The notes: generated from the sequence alone by a model not told the origin. A DNA stretch of 64,000 nucleotides from SZUA-430 sp040080835 (GCA_040080835.1 JBEBHP010000001.1:186001-250000), one strand, 5' to 3'; numbered from the stretch's first letter, positions 53,533-63,099 are shown. Made by a program: numbers and translations.

Positions 53533-53874
53533 TCAACCGGCTTCCGCGATCCGGTGGTAAGTCGCCTTGATCCGCTCGCGCAGTTCCGCTGGTTGCATGT
53601 CAACCGCGGCAGCCAGCGCGCGCAACTCGTGCCGCAGGCCGTGAATCTGGTCGAGAAGGGACAAGACAAGCGGCACCGTGTCCTCATCGAATTCAGCACC
53701 GCTTTCGAGGTCGCACAGCAACCGCACGCGCGCAACGTCCACTTCATGATAGACGGGCGCGCCTTCGATGCGTTCGGGTCTCACCCAGCCAAGCCTGATC
53801 CATTGATGCAGGCGTTGCACCGAGAGGTTCTGGATCTGTGTCACCAGATCCTCTTCGCGGATCGTCACGATCAT
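53533..53874 (-). CDS. CbpM-like MerR-type chaperone modulator
   Basis: 113 residues: an N-terminal MerR-like helix-turn-helix (NLSVQRLHQWIRLGWVRPER) and a helical C-terminus. In E. coli, CbpM binds the J domain of CbpA and inhibits its co-chaperone action. The ATG overlaps the end of the DnaJ-like gene by 4 nt and has AGGAGG 5 nt upstream inside that gene. The pairing with a CbpA-type partner supports the name. Confidence 0.78.
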   Translation of the reverse strand: MIVTIREEDLVTQIQNLSVQRLHQWIRLGWVRPERIEGAPVYHEVDVARVRLLCDLESGAEFDEDTVPLVLSLLDQIHGLRHELRALAAAVDMQPAELRERIKATYHRIAEAG

Positions 53875-54776
53875 GGCACCTCCTGCCGGGGATTGTAGGC
53901 ATGGCGCTCCCGCCAGCTCTTCATGAAGGATTCCAGTTCATCATCGATAACTTTGGGGCTGACGATCCTGAGTTTGATCAGCTGATCACCATGGCCGCCA
54001 GATTTGTTCCTGAAACCCTTGCCCTTGAGCCGCAGGCTCTGCCCGGAAGAAGCCGCCTTGGGCACAACAACCGCGACCCTGCCCTTGACGGTGGGAACTT
54101 CAATCCTGGCACCAAGTAGGGCCTCGTCAATGGAAAGGCTCAGTTCAGACAGAACATCGTCACCCTTGCGCTCAAACACGGGATGGGACCGTACATGCAC
54201 CTCAATCAATGCATCGCCCGCCGGCGCATTGTTGTGCCCCGGTTGGCCAAGACCCTTCAGGCGCAACGTCTGCCCTTCAGTCACACCCTCCGGGATTGCA
54301 ACATTCAGCGGCTTTCCATCAGGCAGTGTGATGCGGGTTTGACCGCCGTTCGCCGCCGTCAGAAAATCGACTTCAAGTTGATAGTGCACGTTGCGGCCGC
54401 GCATCGGGCCTCCTCTGCCTGTGGCGCCAAACAGGCCGGAAAAGAGATCGGACACATCTCCAAGATCTTCGAAGCCAGCCTGCGAGTGGTACTGCCGCGC
54501 GCCGCCGCGATTTGCGAAGTCACTGTAGTACTGCTGACCGGGTTGTTGTGGCTGACCTTCGGCGTCTATTTCGCCCTTGTCGAATTTCTTGCGCTTCTCT
54601 TCATCACCAACGATGTCGTAGGCCGCCGAGACTTCCTTGAAGCGTTCTGCCCCCTTCTTGTCGCCCGGGTGCAGGTCAGGGTGCAGCTGCTTGACGAGCT
54701 TGCGATAAGCCTTCTTCAATTCTTCTGCGCTGGCCGTCTTTGAGACGCCCAGCACCGTGTAGGGGTCTTTAGCCAT
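53871..54776 (-). CDS. DnaJ-class molecular chaperone (CbpA type)
   Basis: 301 residues. J domain at 1-70 with the HPD motif (KQLHPDLHPGDKK), a Gly/Gln/Phe-rich linker (about 75-125), then the two DnaJ C-terminal beta domains without the cysteine-rich zinc region. This is the CbpA/DnaJ type B architecture. It stimulates DnaK ATPase. ATG 54776 has GGAAG 8 nt upstream and is preferred over 54782. Confidence 0.9.
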   Translation of the reverse strand: MAKDPYTVLGVSKTASAEELKKAYRKLVKQLHPDLHPGDKKGAERFKEVSAAYDIVGDEEKRKKFDKGEIDAEGQPQQPGQQYYSDFANRGGARQYHSQAGFEDLGDVSDLFSGLFGATGRGGPMRGRNVHYQLEVDFLTAANGGQTRITLPDGKPLNVAIPEGVTEGQTLRLKGLGQPGHNNAPAGDALIEVHVRSHPVFERKGDDVLSELSLSIDEALLGARIEVPTVKGRVAVVVPKAASSGQSLRLKGKGFRNKSGGHGDQLIKLRIVSPKVIDDELESFMKSWRERHAYNPRQEVP

Positions 54777-54832
54777 GGTCATTGCTTCCAGATTGAGCGA
54801 ACACCAGAGATAGGGACGAAGGATGCGATTCG

Positions 54833-55705
54833 CTAGTATCCGCCGTCCAACGTCATAAGTGGAGAATAGAGTTCAGGTCGTCTGTCGCGAAACAGCCCCC
54901 AGGATTTGCGTGCCAGTTCGATCTCATCGAGATCGACCGTCGCAAGTGCGACGCCCTCCCGATCGCGCCCCAGATCAGCAAGTATCTCGCCTGTCGGTCC
55001 TGAAATGAACGAATTGCCGTAGAATGCAATCTCGCATGCCTCACCAGTTTCCCGCCCAATGCGATTTGACGCGATCAGCGGCAGGTAATTCGCGCCCGCG
55101 TGCCCCTGCATCACCCGGCGCCAGTGCGCCGAGGAATCGACAGGCGGTGCCGGCGGCGGTTCACTGCCAATGGCGGTCGGAAAGCAGAGGATTTCAGCCC
55201 CCTTCAATGCCATCACCCGCGCGCTTTCAGGAAACCACTGATCCCAGCAGATTGCGGCACCAATTCGTCCAAAGCGGGTCCCCCACACCTTGAACCCCGT
55301 GTCACCGGGACTGAAGTAGTATTTTTCCTGGTATCCTGGTCCGTCCGGAATGTGCGACTTGCGATACAGTCCCAGAACCGAACCGTCCGCATCGATCATC
55401 GCCAGCGAGTTGAAATGTGCATTGTTCGCCCTTTCGAAAAACGAAATGGGCAAGACCACGCCAAGCTCGCGCGCCAGCGAGGAAAACTCTCGGATCAGCG
55501 CATTTCCCTCATACGGCGAAGCCAGGGCGAAGTTCTTGGCCAGCTGGTCCTTGCAGAAATACGGCGATTCAAAGAGTTCCTGGATCAGGATAACCTGCGC
55601 GCCCCCGGCGCTGGCTTCGCGGACCAGGCGTTTTGCATTCGCGACATTCTTCGCTCGGTCTTCGCCGCAAGCCATTTGCGTCGCCGCAAGCGTTACCTGT
55701 CTCAT
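54833..55705 (-). CDS. aguB: N-carbamoylputrescine amidase
   Basis: 290-residue nitrilase-superfamily enzyme hydrolysing N-carbamoylputrescine to putrescine, CO2 and ammonia. The Glu-Lys-Cys triad is Glu43 (LIQELFESPYF), Lys116 (YRKSHIPDGPGYQEKYYF) and Cys153 (AAICWDQWFPE); these flanking sequences are specific to AguB. The start overlaps the aguA stop by 4 nt. It acts in the second step after AguA. Confidence 0.95.
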   Translation of the reverse strand: MRQVTLAATQMACGEDRAKNVANAKRLVREASAGGAQVILIQELFESPYFCKDQLAKNFALASPYEGNALIREFSSLARELGVVLPISFFERANNAHFNSLAMIDADGSVLGLYRKSHIPDGPGYQEKYYFSPGDTGFKVWGTRFGRIGAAICWDQWFPESARVMALKGAEILCFPTAIGSEPPPAPPVDSSAHWRRVMQGHAGANYLPLIASNRIGRETGEACEIAFYGNSFISGPTGEILADLGRDREGVALATVDLDEIELARKSWGLFRDRRPELYSPLMTLDGGY

Positions 55706-56778
55706 GGTTCAAACCTGTCCGGCCGAAGCGCTTGGCCCGTTGGCTGTTGCTGGGTAATGCAATGTATGCCGCCGCCCCCCTGCACAATGTCCAGCGTCGG
55801 CACCTGAACAATGCGCCGGTCCGGAAAACTCTTCTCCATGATACGTAGTGCATCGTGGTCTGCAGCGTCATCAAACGATGGCAGCACAACGCCATGGTTT
55901 GTGTAGTAGAAATTTATATAGCTCATGTCGAGACGCCGCCCGTCATGTCGCTCGCGCGGTGCAGGCTCAGGCACCTCGATGATCTCAAGCTTTCGGCCGC
56001 GCGCGTCACGCGCCGACTCCAGACGAGCAATATTGTCCTGCATCACCCGGTCATTGAAGTCGCCTTTCGATCTGGATTGATGCACCAACACTTTTCCGGG
56101 CCCGGCAAAACAGGCAACGTTGTCTATGTGCCCGTCCGTTTCGTCGTCTTCCAGCCCTTCGCCCATCCAGATAATTCTGGTGACACCAAGGTAGAGCGCA
56201 AGACGTTCTTCGATCTGCTGCCGGTTCAGATTCGGATTCCGGTTGGGGTTGAGCAGACACTGCTCGGTTGTCAGCAAAGTTCCCTCGCCGTCGACCGCAA
56301 TCGACCCGCCTTCCAGCACCATCGGCCCATCATACAACCGCATGTCCAGCGCCTCGATGATGCGGCCACCAAAGGCCGAGTCGTTGTCATGCGGGCGGTA
56401 CTTGTTGCCCCAGGCATTGAAACGCCAGTGCACGCCTGCCACCCCTTCCTGCCCGTCGGTCACAAAAGTGGGTCCGGAATCGCGTGCCCAGGAATCGTCA
56501 ATGTCGACGGCAGCTATTTCGATCCCGCGTCCGATGGCCATTCGCGCCTCGTCGACATCCTGCGGCCGAACCGCCATTGTAACTTTCTCAAAGCCGGATA
56601 TGGCACGGGCGACCTTTGCACAGGCGACCTGCGCCCTCAGAAGCCCTTCCGCTGAGCCCCAGGGCTCCAGCCGGCACGGCCAGGCCATCCACGTGCGGGC
56701 ATGCCCGGCCCATTCGGCGGGCATGTAGAGCCCATCCCGCACCGGGCAACGATCATCGGCGTCAAGACGCTTTGTCAT
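55702..56778 (-). CDS. aguA: Agmatine deiminase
   Basis: 358 residues, peptidyl-arginine-deiminase-like fold, converting agmatine to N-carbamoylputrescine and ammonia. Family features: RDSGPTFV, ETDGHIDNVACF and the catalytic cysteine near residue 340 in GGGGIHCITQQQP. A TTG start at 56805 is in frame, but the ATG at 56778 is preceded by GAGGAAA and gives normal length. Divergent from ridA, with 112 nt between. With aguB it gives a complete agmatine-to-putrescine route; the arginine decarboxylase that would supply agmatine is not in the window. Confidence 0.96.
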   Translation of the reverse strand: MTKRLDADDRCPVRDGLYMPAEWAGHARTWMAWPCRLEPWGSAEGLLRAQVACAKVARAISGFEKVTMAVRPQDVDEARMAIGRGIEIAAVDIDDSWARDSGPTFVTDGQEGVAGVHWRFNAWGNKYRPHDNDSAFGGRIIEALDMRLYDGPMVLEGGSIAVDGEGTLLTTEQCLLNPNRNPNLNRQQIEERLALYLGVTRIIWMGEGLEDDETDGHIDNVACFAGPGKVLVHQSRSKGDFNDRVMQDNIARLESARDARGRKLEIIEVPEPAPRERHDGRRLDMSYINFYYTNHGVVLPSFDDAADHDALRIMEKSFPDRRIVQVPTLDIVQGGGGIHCITQQQPTGQALRPDRFEP

Positions 56779-56890
56779 CGAAACGGGTGTTTCCTCGAGT
56801 TGCAACCGTCAGAACAATTTGCGAGTTTGTTTTCTCGCACGCCCGCGCCAAAATCGCAAAGGCTGCACACAGCTTTCAAAAGGAATTGCC

Positions 56891-57358
56891 ATGACCGGAC
56901 GCGTTGATGCCCGCCTGAAGGAATTATCGATCACCCTGCCCAAGGCAGTCGCACCGGTAGCCAACTATGTTCCATTCGTCGTCACCGGAAATCTCGTCTT
57001 CGTATCGGGCCAGGTAACGCTGGGCCCGAACGGACTTGAATATGTCGGCCAGGTTGGCAAGGACTTTACTGTCGAACAGGGCCAGGCGGCCGCCCGCCTG
57101 TGCGCACTGAACATCATCGCGCAGATCCGGGAAGCTTGCAGCGGCAACCTCGATCGCGTGACGCGATGCGTGAAGGTTACAGGTTTCGTGAATGCCATCC
57201 CCGGCTTCGCACAACACCCCGAAGTTATCAACGGTGCGTCGGACACGCTTGTGCAGGTGTTTGGAGACATCGGCAAGCATGCTCGCGCCGCTGTTGGCGC
57301 GGGTTCTCTCCCGCGCAACGTTGCAGTCGAAGTTGAAGCCGTCTTCGAGATCGCATAG
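56891..57358 (+). CDS. RidA/YjgF-family protein
   Basis: 155 residues, the longer Rid subgroup; trimeric enamine/imine deaminases that clear 2-aminoacrylate-type intermediates. Core: NLVFVSGQVTLGPNGLEYVG and, near the end, VGAGSLPRNVAVEVEA, where the Arg corresponds to the conserved active-site arginine. The start has AAAAGGA 6 nt upstream. It lies 9 nt before the COG3146 gene. Confidence 0.9.
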   Translation: MTGRVDARLKELSITLPKAVAPVANYVPFVVTGNLVFVSGQVTLGPNGLEYVGQVGKDFTVEQGQAAARLCALNIIAQIREACSGNLDRVTRCVKVTGFVNAIPGFAQHPEVINGASDTLVQVFGDIGKHARAAVGAGSLPRNVAVEVEAVFEIA

Positions 57359-57367
57359 CGGTCTGAC

Positions 57368-58519
57368 ATGACTGAAACCGCAGCGTGTTTGCACGAATCG
57401 CTCGAAGAGATCGACGCGGCGACATGGGACGCGCTGGCCAATCCCGCTGATGCTCCGTACAACCCCTTTGTGTCACATGCCTTTCTTCTGGCGCTGGAAC
57501 AAAGTGGTTCTGCGACCACCGAAACCGGTTGGCAGGCGGCTCACCTCACGCTCGAGCAGGCCGGTACCGCGTGCGCGGCAGTGCCGATGTACATCAAGTC
57601 CCATTCATATGGAGAATATGTCTTCGATCATGGATGGGCCCAGGCCTTCGAGCGCGCGGGCGGACAGTATTATCCCAAGCTCCAGATCACAGTCCCCTTC
57701 ACGCCGGCGACCGGCCCAAGACTTCTGACCGGCAACAACCCGAAGATCATTCCCCTGCTGACCGAAACAATCAAGCGGTTGACCGTGAAGATGGAACTGT
57801 CCTCTGCGCACATCACGTTTCAGAACCAGTCTGAAGCCGATGCTCTTGCAGCGCTGGGCTTTCTGCAACGATACGACCAGCAGTTCCATTGGCATAACGA
57901 GGGCTACACATGCTTTGGAGATTTCCTGACCCGCCTGTCATCAATCAAGCGAAAAAACCTGCGCCGCGAGCGCAACGAAGCGCTGTGCGCTGGAATCGAG
58001 GTGGAACTCCTGACCGGTTCCGACCTGAAGGAGCACCACTGGGACGCATTCTTTGGTTTTTATATGGACACCGGATCCCGCAAATGGGGCTCACCCTATC
58101 TTACGCGTGAGTTCTTTTCCCTGATCAACCAGAGCATGTCCAGAGACACACTGCTTGTCATGGCGCGCCGCAACGGGCGCTACATCGCCGGCGCATTGAA
58201 CTTCATCGGATCTGAAACCTTGTACGGACGAAACTGGGGCGCAATCGAACACCATCCGTTTCTGCACTTCGAGCTCTGCTACTATCAGGCAATCGAATTT
58301 GCGATCTCTCGCGGCCTTAAGACCGTCGAGGCTGGAGCGCAAGGGGAACACAAGCTCGCGCGCGGCTACCTGCCCGTCCGTACCTGCTCATCGCACTGGA
58401 TCGCTCACGCAGGCTTGCGCGACGCTGTCGCGCGTTACCTGAAGGACGAGCGGGTGGCGGTAAGTGAAAATATTGAAATCCTGTCCGGGCACAGCCCTTT
58501 CAAACGATATCCAGAATAG
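57368..58519 (+). CDS. COG3146 family acyltransferase (GNAT/FemAB-like)
   Basis: 383 residues with two GNAT-like halves. Distinctive segments include NPFVSHAFLLALEQSG, SIKRKNLRRERNEA, DTGSRKWGSPYLTREFF and VEAGAQGEHKLARGYLP, the signature of COG3146 (also called DUF482 or peptidogalycan-related). The biochemical function is not established; homology to FemAB suggests aminoacyl or acyl transfer. It is 12 nt upstream of the HIT gene and likely co-transcribed with ridA. Confidence 0.85.
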   Translation: MTETAACLHESLEEIDAATWDALANPADAPYNPFVSHAFLLALEQSGSATTETGWQAAHLTLEQAGTACAAVPMYIKSHSYGEYVFDHGWAQAFERAGGQYYPKLQITVPFTPATGPRLLTGNNPKIIPLLTETIKRLTVKMELSSAHITFQNQSEADALAALGFLQRYDQQFHWHNEGYTCFGDFLTRLSSIKRKNLRRERNEALCAGIEVELLTGSDLKEHHWDAFFGFYMDTGSRKWGSPYLTREFFSLINQSMSRDTLLVMARRNGRYIAGALNFIGSETLYGRNWGAIEHHPFLHFELCYYQAIEFAISRGLKTVEAGAQGEHKLARGYLPVRTCSSHWIAHAGLRDAVARYLKDERVAVSENIEILSGHSPFKRYPE

Positions 58520-58531
58520 TGGAGCGCCAAC

Positions 58532-58951
58532 ATGGCCTATGATCCTCAGAATATTTTTGCAAAAATCATTCGCGGCGAAGCTCCGTGCTTCAGGGTCTTT
58601 GAAGATGCCAGCACCATTGCATTCATGGACGTCATGCCCCAGGCTGAAGGGCACACGTTGGTTATCCCGAAGGAACCAGCCGAGAACATCTTTGACTTGA
58701 GTACCGAGGGTGCGGCGTCCCTGCTTCAGACAACAAAAAGGGTCGCAGCCGCCGTCAAGCAGGTCACAGGCGCCCCGGGCATCCTTTTGGCGCAGCTGAA
58801 CGGCGCCTCCGCAGGTCAAACGGTGTTTCACATCCATTTTCATATTATTCCAAGGTCTGCCGGCATTGACCTGAGCCTGCACGCGCGCGACAAAGCTGAC
58901 TTCTCAAGACTGAAGGCGCTGGCAGACAGGATCGCTGCCGCCATTCAATAG
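58532..58951 (+). CDS. HIT family nucleotide hydrolase
   Basis: 139 residues of the Hint branch: NIFAKIIRGEAPCFRVFED at the start, then the histidine triad HIHFHIIP (His100, His102, His104). These enzymes cleave adenosine 5'-phosphoramidates and aminoacyl-AMP. GGAGCGCC lies just before the ATG. It is 10 nt upstream of the NAD(P)-binding protein. Confidence 0.92.
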   Translation: MAYDPQNIFAKIIRGEAPCFRVFEDASTIAFMDVMPQAEGHTLVIPKEPAENIFDLSTEGAASLLQTTKRVAAAVKQVTGAPGILLAQLNGASAGQTVFHIHFHIIPRSAGIDLSLHARDKADFSRLKALADRIAAAIQ

Positions 58952-58961
58952 GCCACTATCC

Positions 58962-59594
58962 ATGACGAAGATTGCAATAATCGGCGCCAGCCGGGGCTGC
59001 GGACTGGAGGCCCTCAAGGACGCACTTGCACGTGGCTGGTCGGTAACCGCAGTCGCGCGAAACCCTGAACAGTCAGGCGTGAAGGACGCCCGTCTCGCCT
59101 GGTACAAGGGAGACGCGCGCAATGAGCTGCTGCTCGAACAGGCGATGAAGGGTTGTGATGCCGTGGCAGTTACCCTGGCAGCACCAATCGGACGCGAGCG
59201 CGTCACCCTGTTTTCCGACGCCGTCACAACGATCCTGACGGTGATGAACCGCCAGGGCGTCAAGCGCCTGGTGTTTCTGAGTGGCATTGGAGCAGGTGAC
59301 AGCCGCGGCAGTGGCGGTTTCATCTATGAAAAAATCATGTATCCGATTGTTCTCGCCCGGAACTACGAGGACAAGAACCGCGCCGAGGCGCTGATCATGA
59401 AGTCACACAAGGACTGGACAATCCTGCGTCCTGGCTTGCTGAACAATCGCAAGCGCAAGGGACATGTTCAGGTTCTGGCGAAGCCTTCGGAATATCGTAA
59501 CGGCAGCATCAGCAGGGCTGATGTCGGCCAGTATATTTGCGAGTGCATCAGGAACGGGATCAATATTCACGAAGCGCCCGTCCTGATCAGTTAG
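58962..59594 (+). CDS. Atypical SDR / NAD(P)H-binding protein
   Basis: 210 residues with an N-terminal dinucleotide loop IIGASRGCGLEALK and an NmrA/SDR_a5-like body (VKRLVFLSGIGAGDSRG, WTILRPGLL). It lacks a complete YxxxK catalytic pair; the nearest is YEDKN. The role may be reductive or regulatory, and the substrate is unknown. Its TAG stop overlaps the stop of the convergent gene by 4 nt. Confidence 0.82.
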   Translation: MTKIAIIGASRGCGLEALKDALARGWSVTAVARNPEQSGVKDARLAWYKGDARNELLLEQAMKGCDAVAVTLAAPIGRERVTLFSDAVTTILTVMNRQGVKRLVFLSGIGAGDSRGSGGFIYEKIMYPIVLARNYEDKNRAEALIMKSHKDWTILRPGLLNNRKRKGHVQVLAKPSEYRNGSISRADVGQYICECIRNGINIHEAPVLIS

Positions 59595-60229
59595 CCATTC
59601 GGCACAACCGATATCCGCATTTTCCCGGCTTCCGGCGCAAACATCACCAGAAACTTTCTTGTGACTTCGCACGCCGTTGCCGACCAGATTTCCTGCCACG
59701 GCAAATCGGGCTTTCGCACCATGCTGACGTTCGTATCCGAGATGAACGCACGCTCGTCGCAGTGCGAGCGACTGGCCATGCCATTCGCGAGCCTAAACAC
59801 CAGTGCCAGCGTCTGCTGCTGGTACTTGAGACCCGCAACAGAGCGTCCAGGCACGCCGGCACGCAAGTCCGCAGGGGCCGCACCCCGCGGATATACGAAC
59901 ACATTGTGCGCCCTGTTCGCCCAGCAACCATGCGCAATCACCAGAAACCGCCACACACCCGGGCGCGCCGGGTCGACGCGAACCGACAGGTCATCCGCGT
60001 CAACGTAGTCAGCACCCGCAAATTCAAAGGTTCGCTTCATGCCGCAAGGTGGCGCAATCAGCCGGTCAAGATTGATCAGCAGGACGGCGATCCGGTTTGC
60101 CATTTGTGGCGTCGTCTCGCCACGCGCAAGCAACTGCGGAAAGTTTCCGCGGATGCTCACATTCTCTTCGGCAAATGCCACACCGGTCAGGAACAACAGT
60201 CCGATCGTGGTGACAAAGGTGCGGATCAT
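59591..60229 (-). CDS. Exported protein of unknown function coupled to clpA
   Basis: 212 residues with a signal peptide (MIRTFVTTIGLLFLTGVAFA). Four cysteines in the mature part (PPCGM, HGCWAN, SHCDE, TACEV) suggest one or two disulfides. I do not recognise a domain. The ATG overlaps the clpA stop by 4 nt, so it is probably translated from the clpS-clpA transcript, which is odd for a periplasmic protein. Conserved hydrophobic pattern and codon use support a real gene. Confidence 0.72.
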   Translation of the reverse strand: MIRTFVTTIGLLFLTGVAFAEENVSIRGNFPQLLARGETTPQMANRIAVLLINLDRLIAPPCGMKRTFEFAGADYVDADDLSVRVDPARPGVWRFLVIAHGCWANRAHNVFVYPRGAAPADLRAGVPGRSVAGLKYQQQTLALVFRLANGMASRSHCDERAFISDTNVSMVRKPDLPWQEIWSATACEVTRKFLVMFAPEAGKMRISVVPNG

Positions 60230-62580
60230 TTGACCAGCTCTGGTTCCTGAGGCTCGGGCGCGCCGCCGTTATCGACGTCGTCGCCCTCTTCCGCAGGCTT
60301 CTTTGGCATTGGCGGAGCTTCAATGATGTCGAATGTGAGAGCCGACTTGTCGTCGTTCAGCATCACCCGGACCGTGCCGCCATGCAGCAGACGCCCGAAC
60401 AGAATTTCATCCGCCAGTGGCTTCTTGATGGAATCCTGAATGAGGCGCGCCAGCGGCCGCGCACCAAACGCTTCGTCATAGCCGCGCTCGGCCAACCATC
60501 GTGTCGCCTCGGTAGAGAGTTCGAACGTGACATTGCGGTCGGACAATTGCGCTTCAAGCTGCAGCACGAATTTCTCGACCACACGTTCAACGGTGTCGGA
60601 CGTGAGAGCCCGGAACGGCACCACGGCATCCAGACGGTTTCGGAACTCGGGGGTGAACAGACGCTTGATGGCTTCGCTGTCTTCACCTTCGCGCTTGCCG
60701 CGGCCAAACCCGATCGACTCCTTGGCGGCATCCGAGGCGCCGGCATTCGTCGTCATGATGAGTACGACATTGCGGAAGTCGATCTTCTTGCCATTGTGAT
60801 CGGTCAGCTTGCCGTGATCCATCACCTGCAGCAGGATGTTGAACAGGTCTGGGTGTGCCTTCTCGATTTCATCGAGCAGCAGCACGCAATGCGGATGCTG
60901 GTCGACGCCGTCGGTCAGCAACCCACCCTGGTCAAAGCCCACATAGCCCGGAGGCGCGCCGATCAGGCGGCTCACCGAATGGCGTTCCATGTATTCCGAC
61001 ATGTCAAAGCGCAGAAGTTCGACGCCCAGGATCTTGGAAAGCTGGCGTGCCACTTCTGTCTTGCCAACGCCCGTGGGGCCTGAAAACAGATAGCAGCCGA
61101 TCGGCTTCTCCGGATCGCGCAGACCGGCCCGAGCCATCTTGATCGCCGCAGCCAGCACCTTGATGGCATCGCCTTGTCCGAACACGACATGACTGAGATT
61201 CAGTTCAAGGTCGCGCAATGACTCCGTATCGCTCTGCGAAACCGACTTGGGTGGGATGCGTGCCATTTTCGAGATCACTTCTTCGATCTCTTGAACGTCA
61301 ATGACCTTTTTGCGCTTTGCTTCCGGCAACAGCATCTGCGATGCGCCGGTTTCGTCGATCACGTCGATCGCCTTGTCCGGAAGCTTTCGGTCATTGATGT
61401 ATTTCGCCGACAATTCGACGGCGGCCTTCACAGCCTCGTTCGTATAGCGAACCTTGTGGTATTCCTCGAAATAGGGTTTGAGCCCCTTCAGGATCTTGAT
61501 CGCATCAGGAATTGACGGCTCACCCACATCGATTTTCTGGAAACGCCGTGCAAGCGCACGGTCCTTTTCGAAGTGCTGGCGGAATTCCTTGTAGGTCGTC
61601 GAACCGACGCAGCGCAGCGTACCCGATTGCAGCGCAGGCTTAAGCAGGTTCGACGCATCCATGGCGCCACCGCTCGTCGCGCCTGCACCGATCACGGTGT
61701 GAATCTCATCGATAAAGAGGATCGCGCCCTTGAACTGCTCGAGTTCCTTGATGACGTTCTTGAGGCGCTCTTCGAAATCGCCGCGATACCTTGTCCCCGC
61801 GATCAGCGATCCCATGTCGAGCGAGAAAATAGTGCAGTCCCGAAGCACTTCGGGCACTTCATTGTTGATGATCTTGCGTGCCAGACCTTCGGCAATCGCG
61901 GTCTTGCCCACGCCGGGATCACCGACGAGCAACGGATTGTTCTTCTGTCGGCGACAGAGGATCTGAATTGTCCGGTCGACTTCAGTCTCGCGACCGATCA
62001 GAGGATCAATCTTGCCCAGACGCGCCTTGGCATTCAGATTGACGCAATAGGCCTCAAGCGCCTCGTTGCCCGACTTGGCGGATTTTTCGCCGTCTTCTTC
62101 GTCTTCAGAACCGCGCACCGAGCGCGTTTCGCTTGCACCAGGGCGCTTGGCGATCCCGTGGCTGATATAGCTCACGGCATCGTAGCGCGTCATGTTTTGT
62201 TCGCTTAGGAAATAGGCGGCGTGGCTCTCGCGTTCTGCAAAAATTGCGACAAGAATATTGGCGCCCGTCACTTCTTCACGACCCGAAGACTGCACGTGGA
62301 TGACGGCACGCTGGACAACACGCTGGAACCCGGCTGTCGGCTTGGCGTCTTCGCCGTCATCGACCACGAGGGTCGACAACTCTGTGTCGACATAACCCGT
62401 CAGTGTCCGTTTGAGGGCGTCGATATCAACGTTGCACGCCCGCATGACGGCCGTGGCGTCCTGATCTTCGATCAGAGCCAGCAAGAGGTGTTCAAGTGTT
62501 GCGTACTCATGGTTTCGCTCATTCGCGAGCGCCATGGCCCGGTGAAGCGTTGCTTGCAGGGACTTAGAAAAACTGGCCAC
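60226..62580 (-). CDS. clpA: ATP-dependent Clp protease ATP-binding subunit ClpA
   Basis: 784 residues: N domain (double Clp-N repeat, about 1-140), AAA+ D1 with Walker A GDPGVGKTAIAEG and Walker B LFIDEIHT, and AAA+ D2 with GPTGVGKTEVARQ and LLLDEIEKAH. There is no ClpB-type coiled-coil middle domain, as expected for ClpA. It unfolds substrates for ClpP. clpS lies 82 nt upstream on the same strand. Confidence 0.96.
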   Translation of the reverse strand: MASFSKSLQATLHRAMALANERNHEYATLEHLLLALIEDQDATAVMRACNVDIDALKRTLTGYVDTELSTLVVDDGEDAKPTAGFQRVVQRAVIHVQSSGREEVTGANILVAIFAERESHAAYFLSEQNMTRYDAVSYISHGIAKRPGASETRSVRGSEDEEDGEKSAKSGNEALEAYCVNLNAKARLGKIDPLIGRETEVDRTIQILCRRQKNNPLLVGDPGVGKTAIAEGLARKIINNEVPEVLRDCTIFSLDMGSLIAGTRYRGDFEERLKNVIKELEQFKGAILFIDEIHTVIGAGATSGGAMDASNLLKPALQSGTLRCVGSTTYKEFRQHFEKDRALARRFQKIDVGEPSIPDAIKILKGLKPYFEEYHKVRYTNEAVKAAVELSAKYINDRKLPDKAIDVIDETGASQMLLPEAKRKKVIDVQEIEEVISKMARIPPKSVSQSDTESLRDLELNLSHVVFGQGDAIKVLAAAIKMARAGLRDPEKPIGCYLFSGPTGVGKTEVARQLSKILGVELLRFDMSEYMERHSVSRLIGAPPGYVGFDQGGLLTDGVDQHPHCVLLLDEIEKAHPDLFNILLQVMDHGKLTDHNGKKIDFRNVVLIMTTNAGASDAAKESIGFGRGKREGEDSEAIKRLFTPEFRNRLDAVVPFRALTSDTVERVVEKFVLQLEAQLSDRNVTFELSTEATRWLAERGYDEAFGARPLARLIQDSIKKPLADEILFGRLLHGGTVRVMLNDDKSALTFDIIEAPPMPKKPAEEGDDVDNGGAPEPQEPELVK

Positions 62581-62662
62581 TGGCTATGCCTTTCTCAAAA
62601 CTGGACTGACCCAACGCTGCCACTTTTGCCGGACCGCCACTTTGCCGGAATGTTCGACACTA

Positions 62663-62992
62663 TCACTCTTTCTCAAGTGTGCACTGCAGCGGGTGCTGGT
62701 GGCGCTGGGCAAATGCAATCACTTGCGCAACCTTGGTTTCCGCCACTTCATAGGTATAAAGACCACATATGCCGACACCCTGCCGATGCACTTGCATCAT
62801 GATGACTTCCGCATCCTCCCGCCCCTTGTTGAAGAACCGCTCAAGGACGTGCACTACAAATTCCATGGGTGTGTAGTCGTCATTCAGCATCAACACCTTG
62901 TACAGGCTTGGCTTCTTTGTCTTGGGACGCGTTTTCGTCACCAGACCCGTCGATGGGCCCTGACCGTCCCGGTCTCCATTTTGCTTAGTCAT
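62663..62992 (-). CDS. clpS: ClpS adaptor (N-degron recognition)
   Basis: 109 residues. After a ~28-residue charged flexible extension comes the ClpS fold: KVLMLNDDYTPMEFVVHVL holds the Asn/Asp residues that bind the N-terminal amino group, followed by VMMQVH-like helix IMMQVHRQGVGICGLYT. It delivers N-end-rule substrates to ClpAP. First gene of the clpS-clpA-exported protein unit. Confidence 0.95.
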   Translation of the reverse strand: MTKQNGDRDGQGPSTGLVTKTRPKTKKPSLYKVLMLNDDYTPMEFVVHVLERFFNKGREDAEVIMMQVHRQGVGICGLYTYEVAETKVAQVIAFAQRHQHPLQCTLEKE

Positions 62993-63099
62993 GCGTGTTG
63001 CAATGTATTCCGCGCTGCGAACTGCTGTTCGTTCATTCTATTACATAAGATGCGTCCGCAAAATTGGAAGCACTTGTTTTTTTGGCAAGTTGCGGAAAC

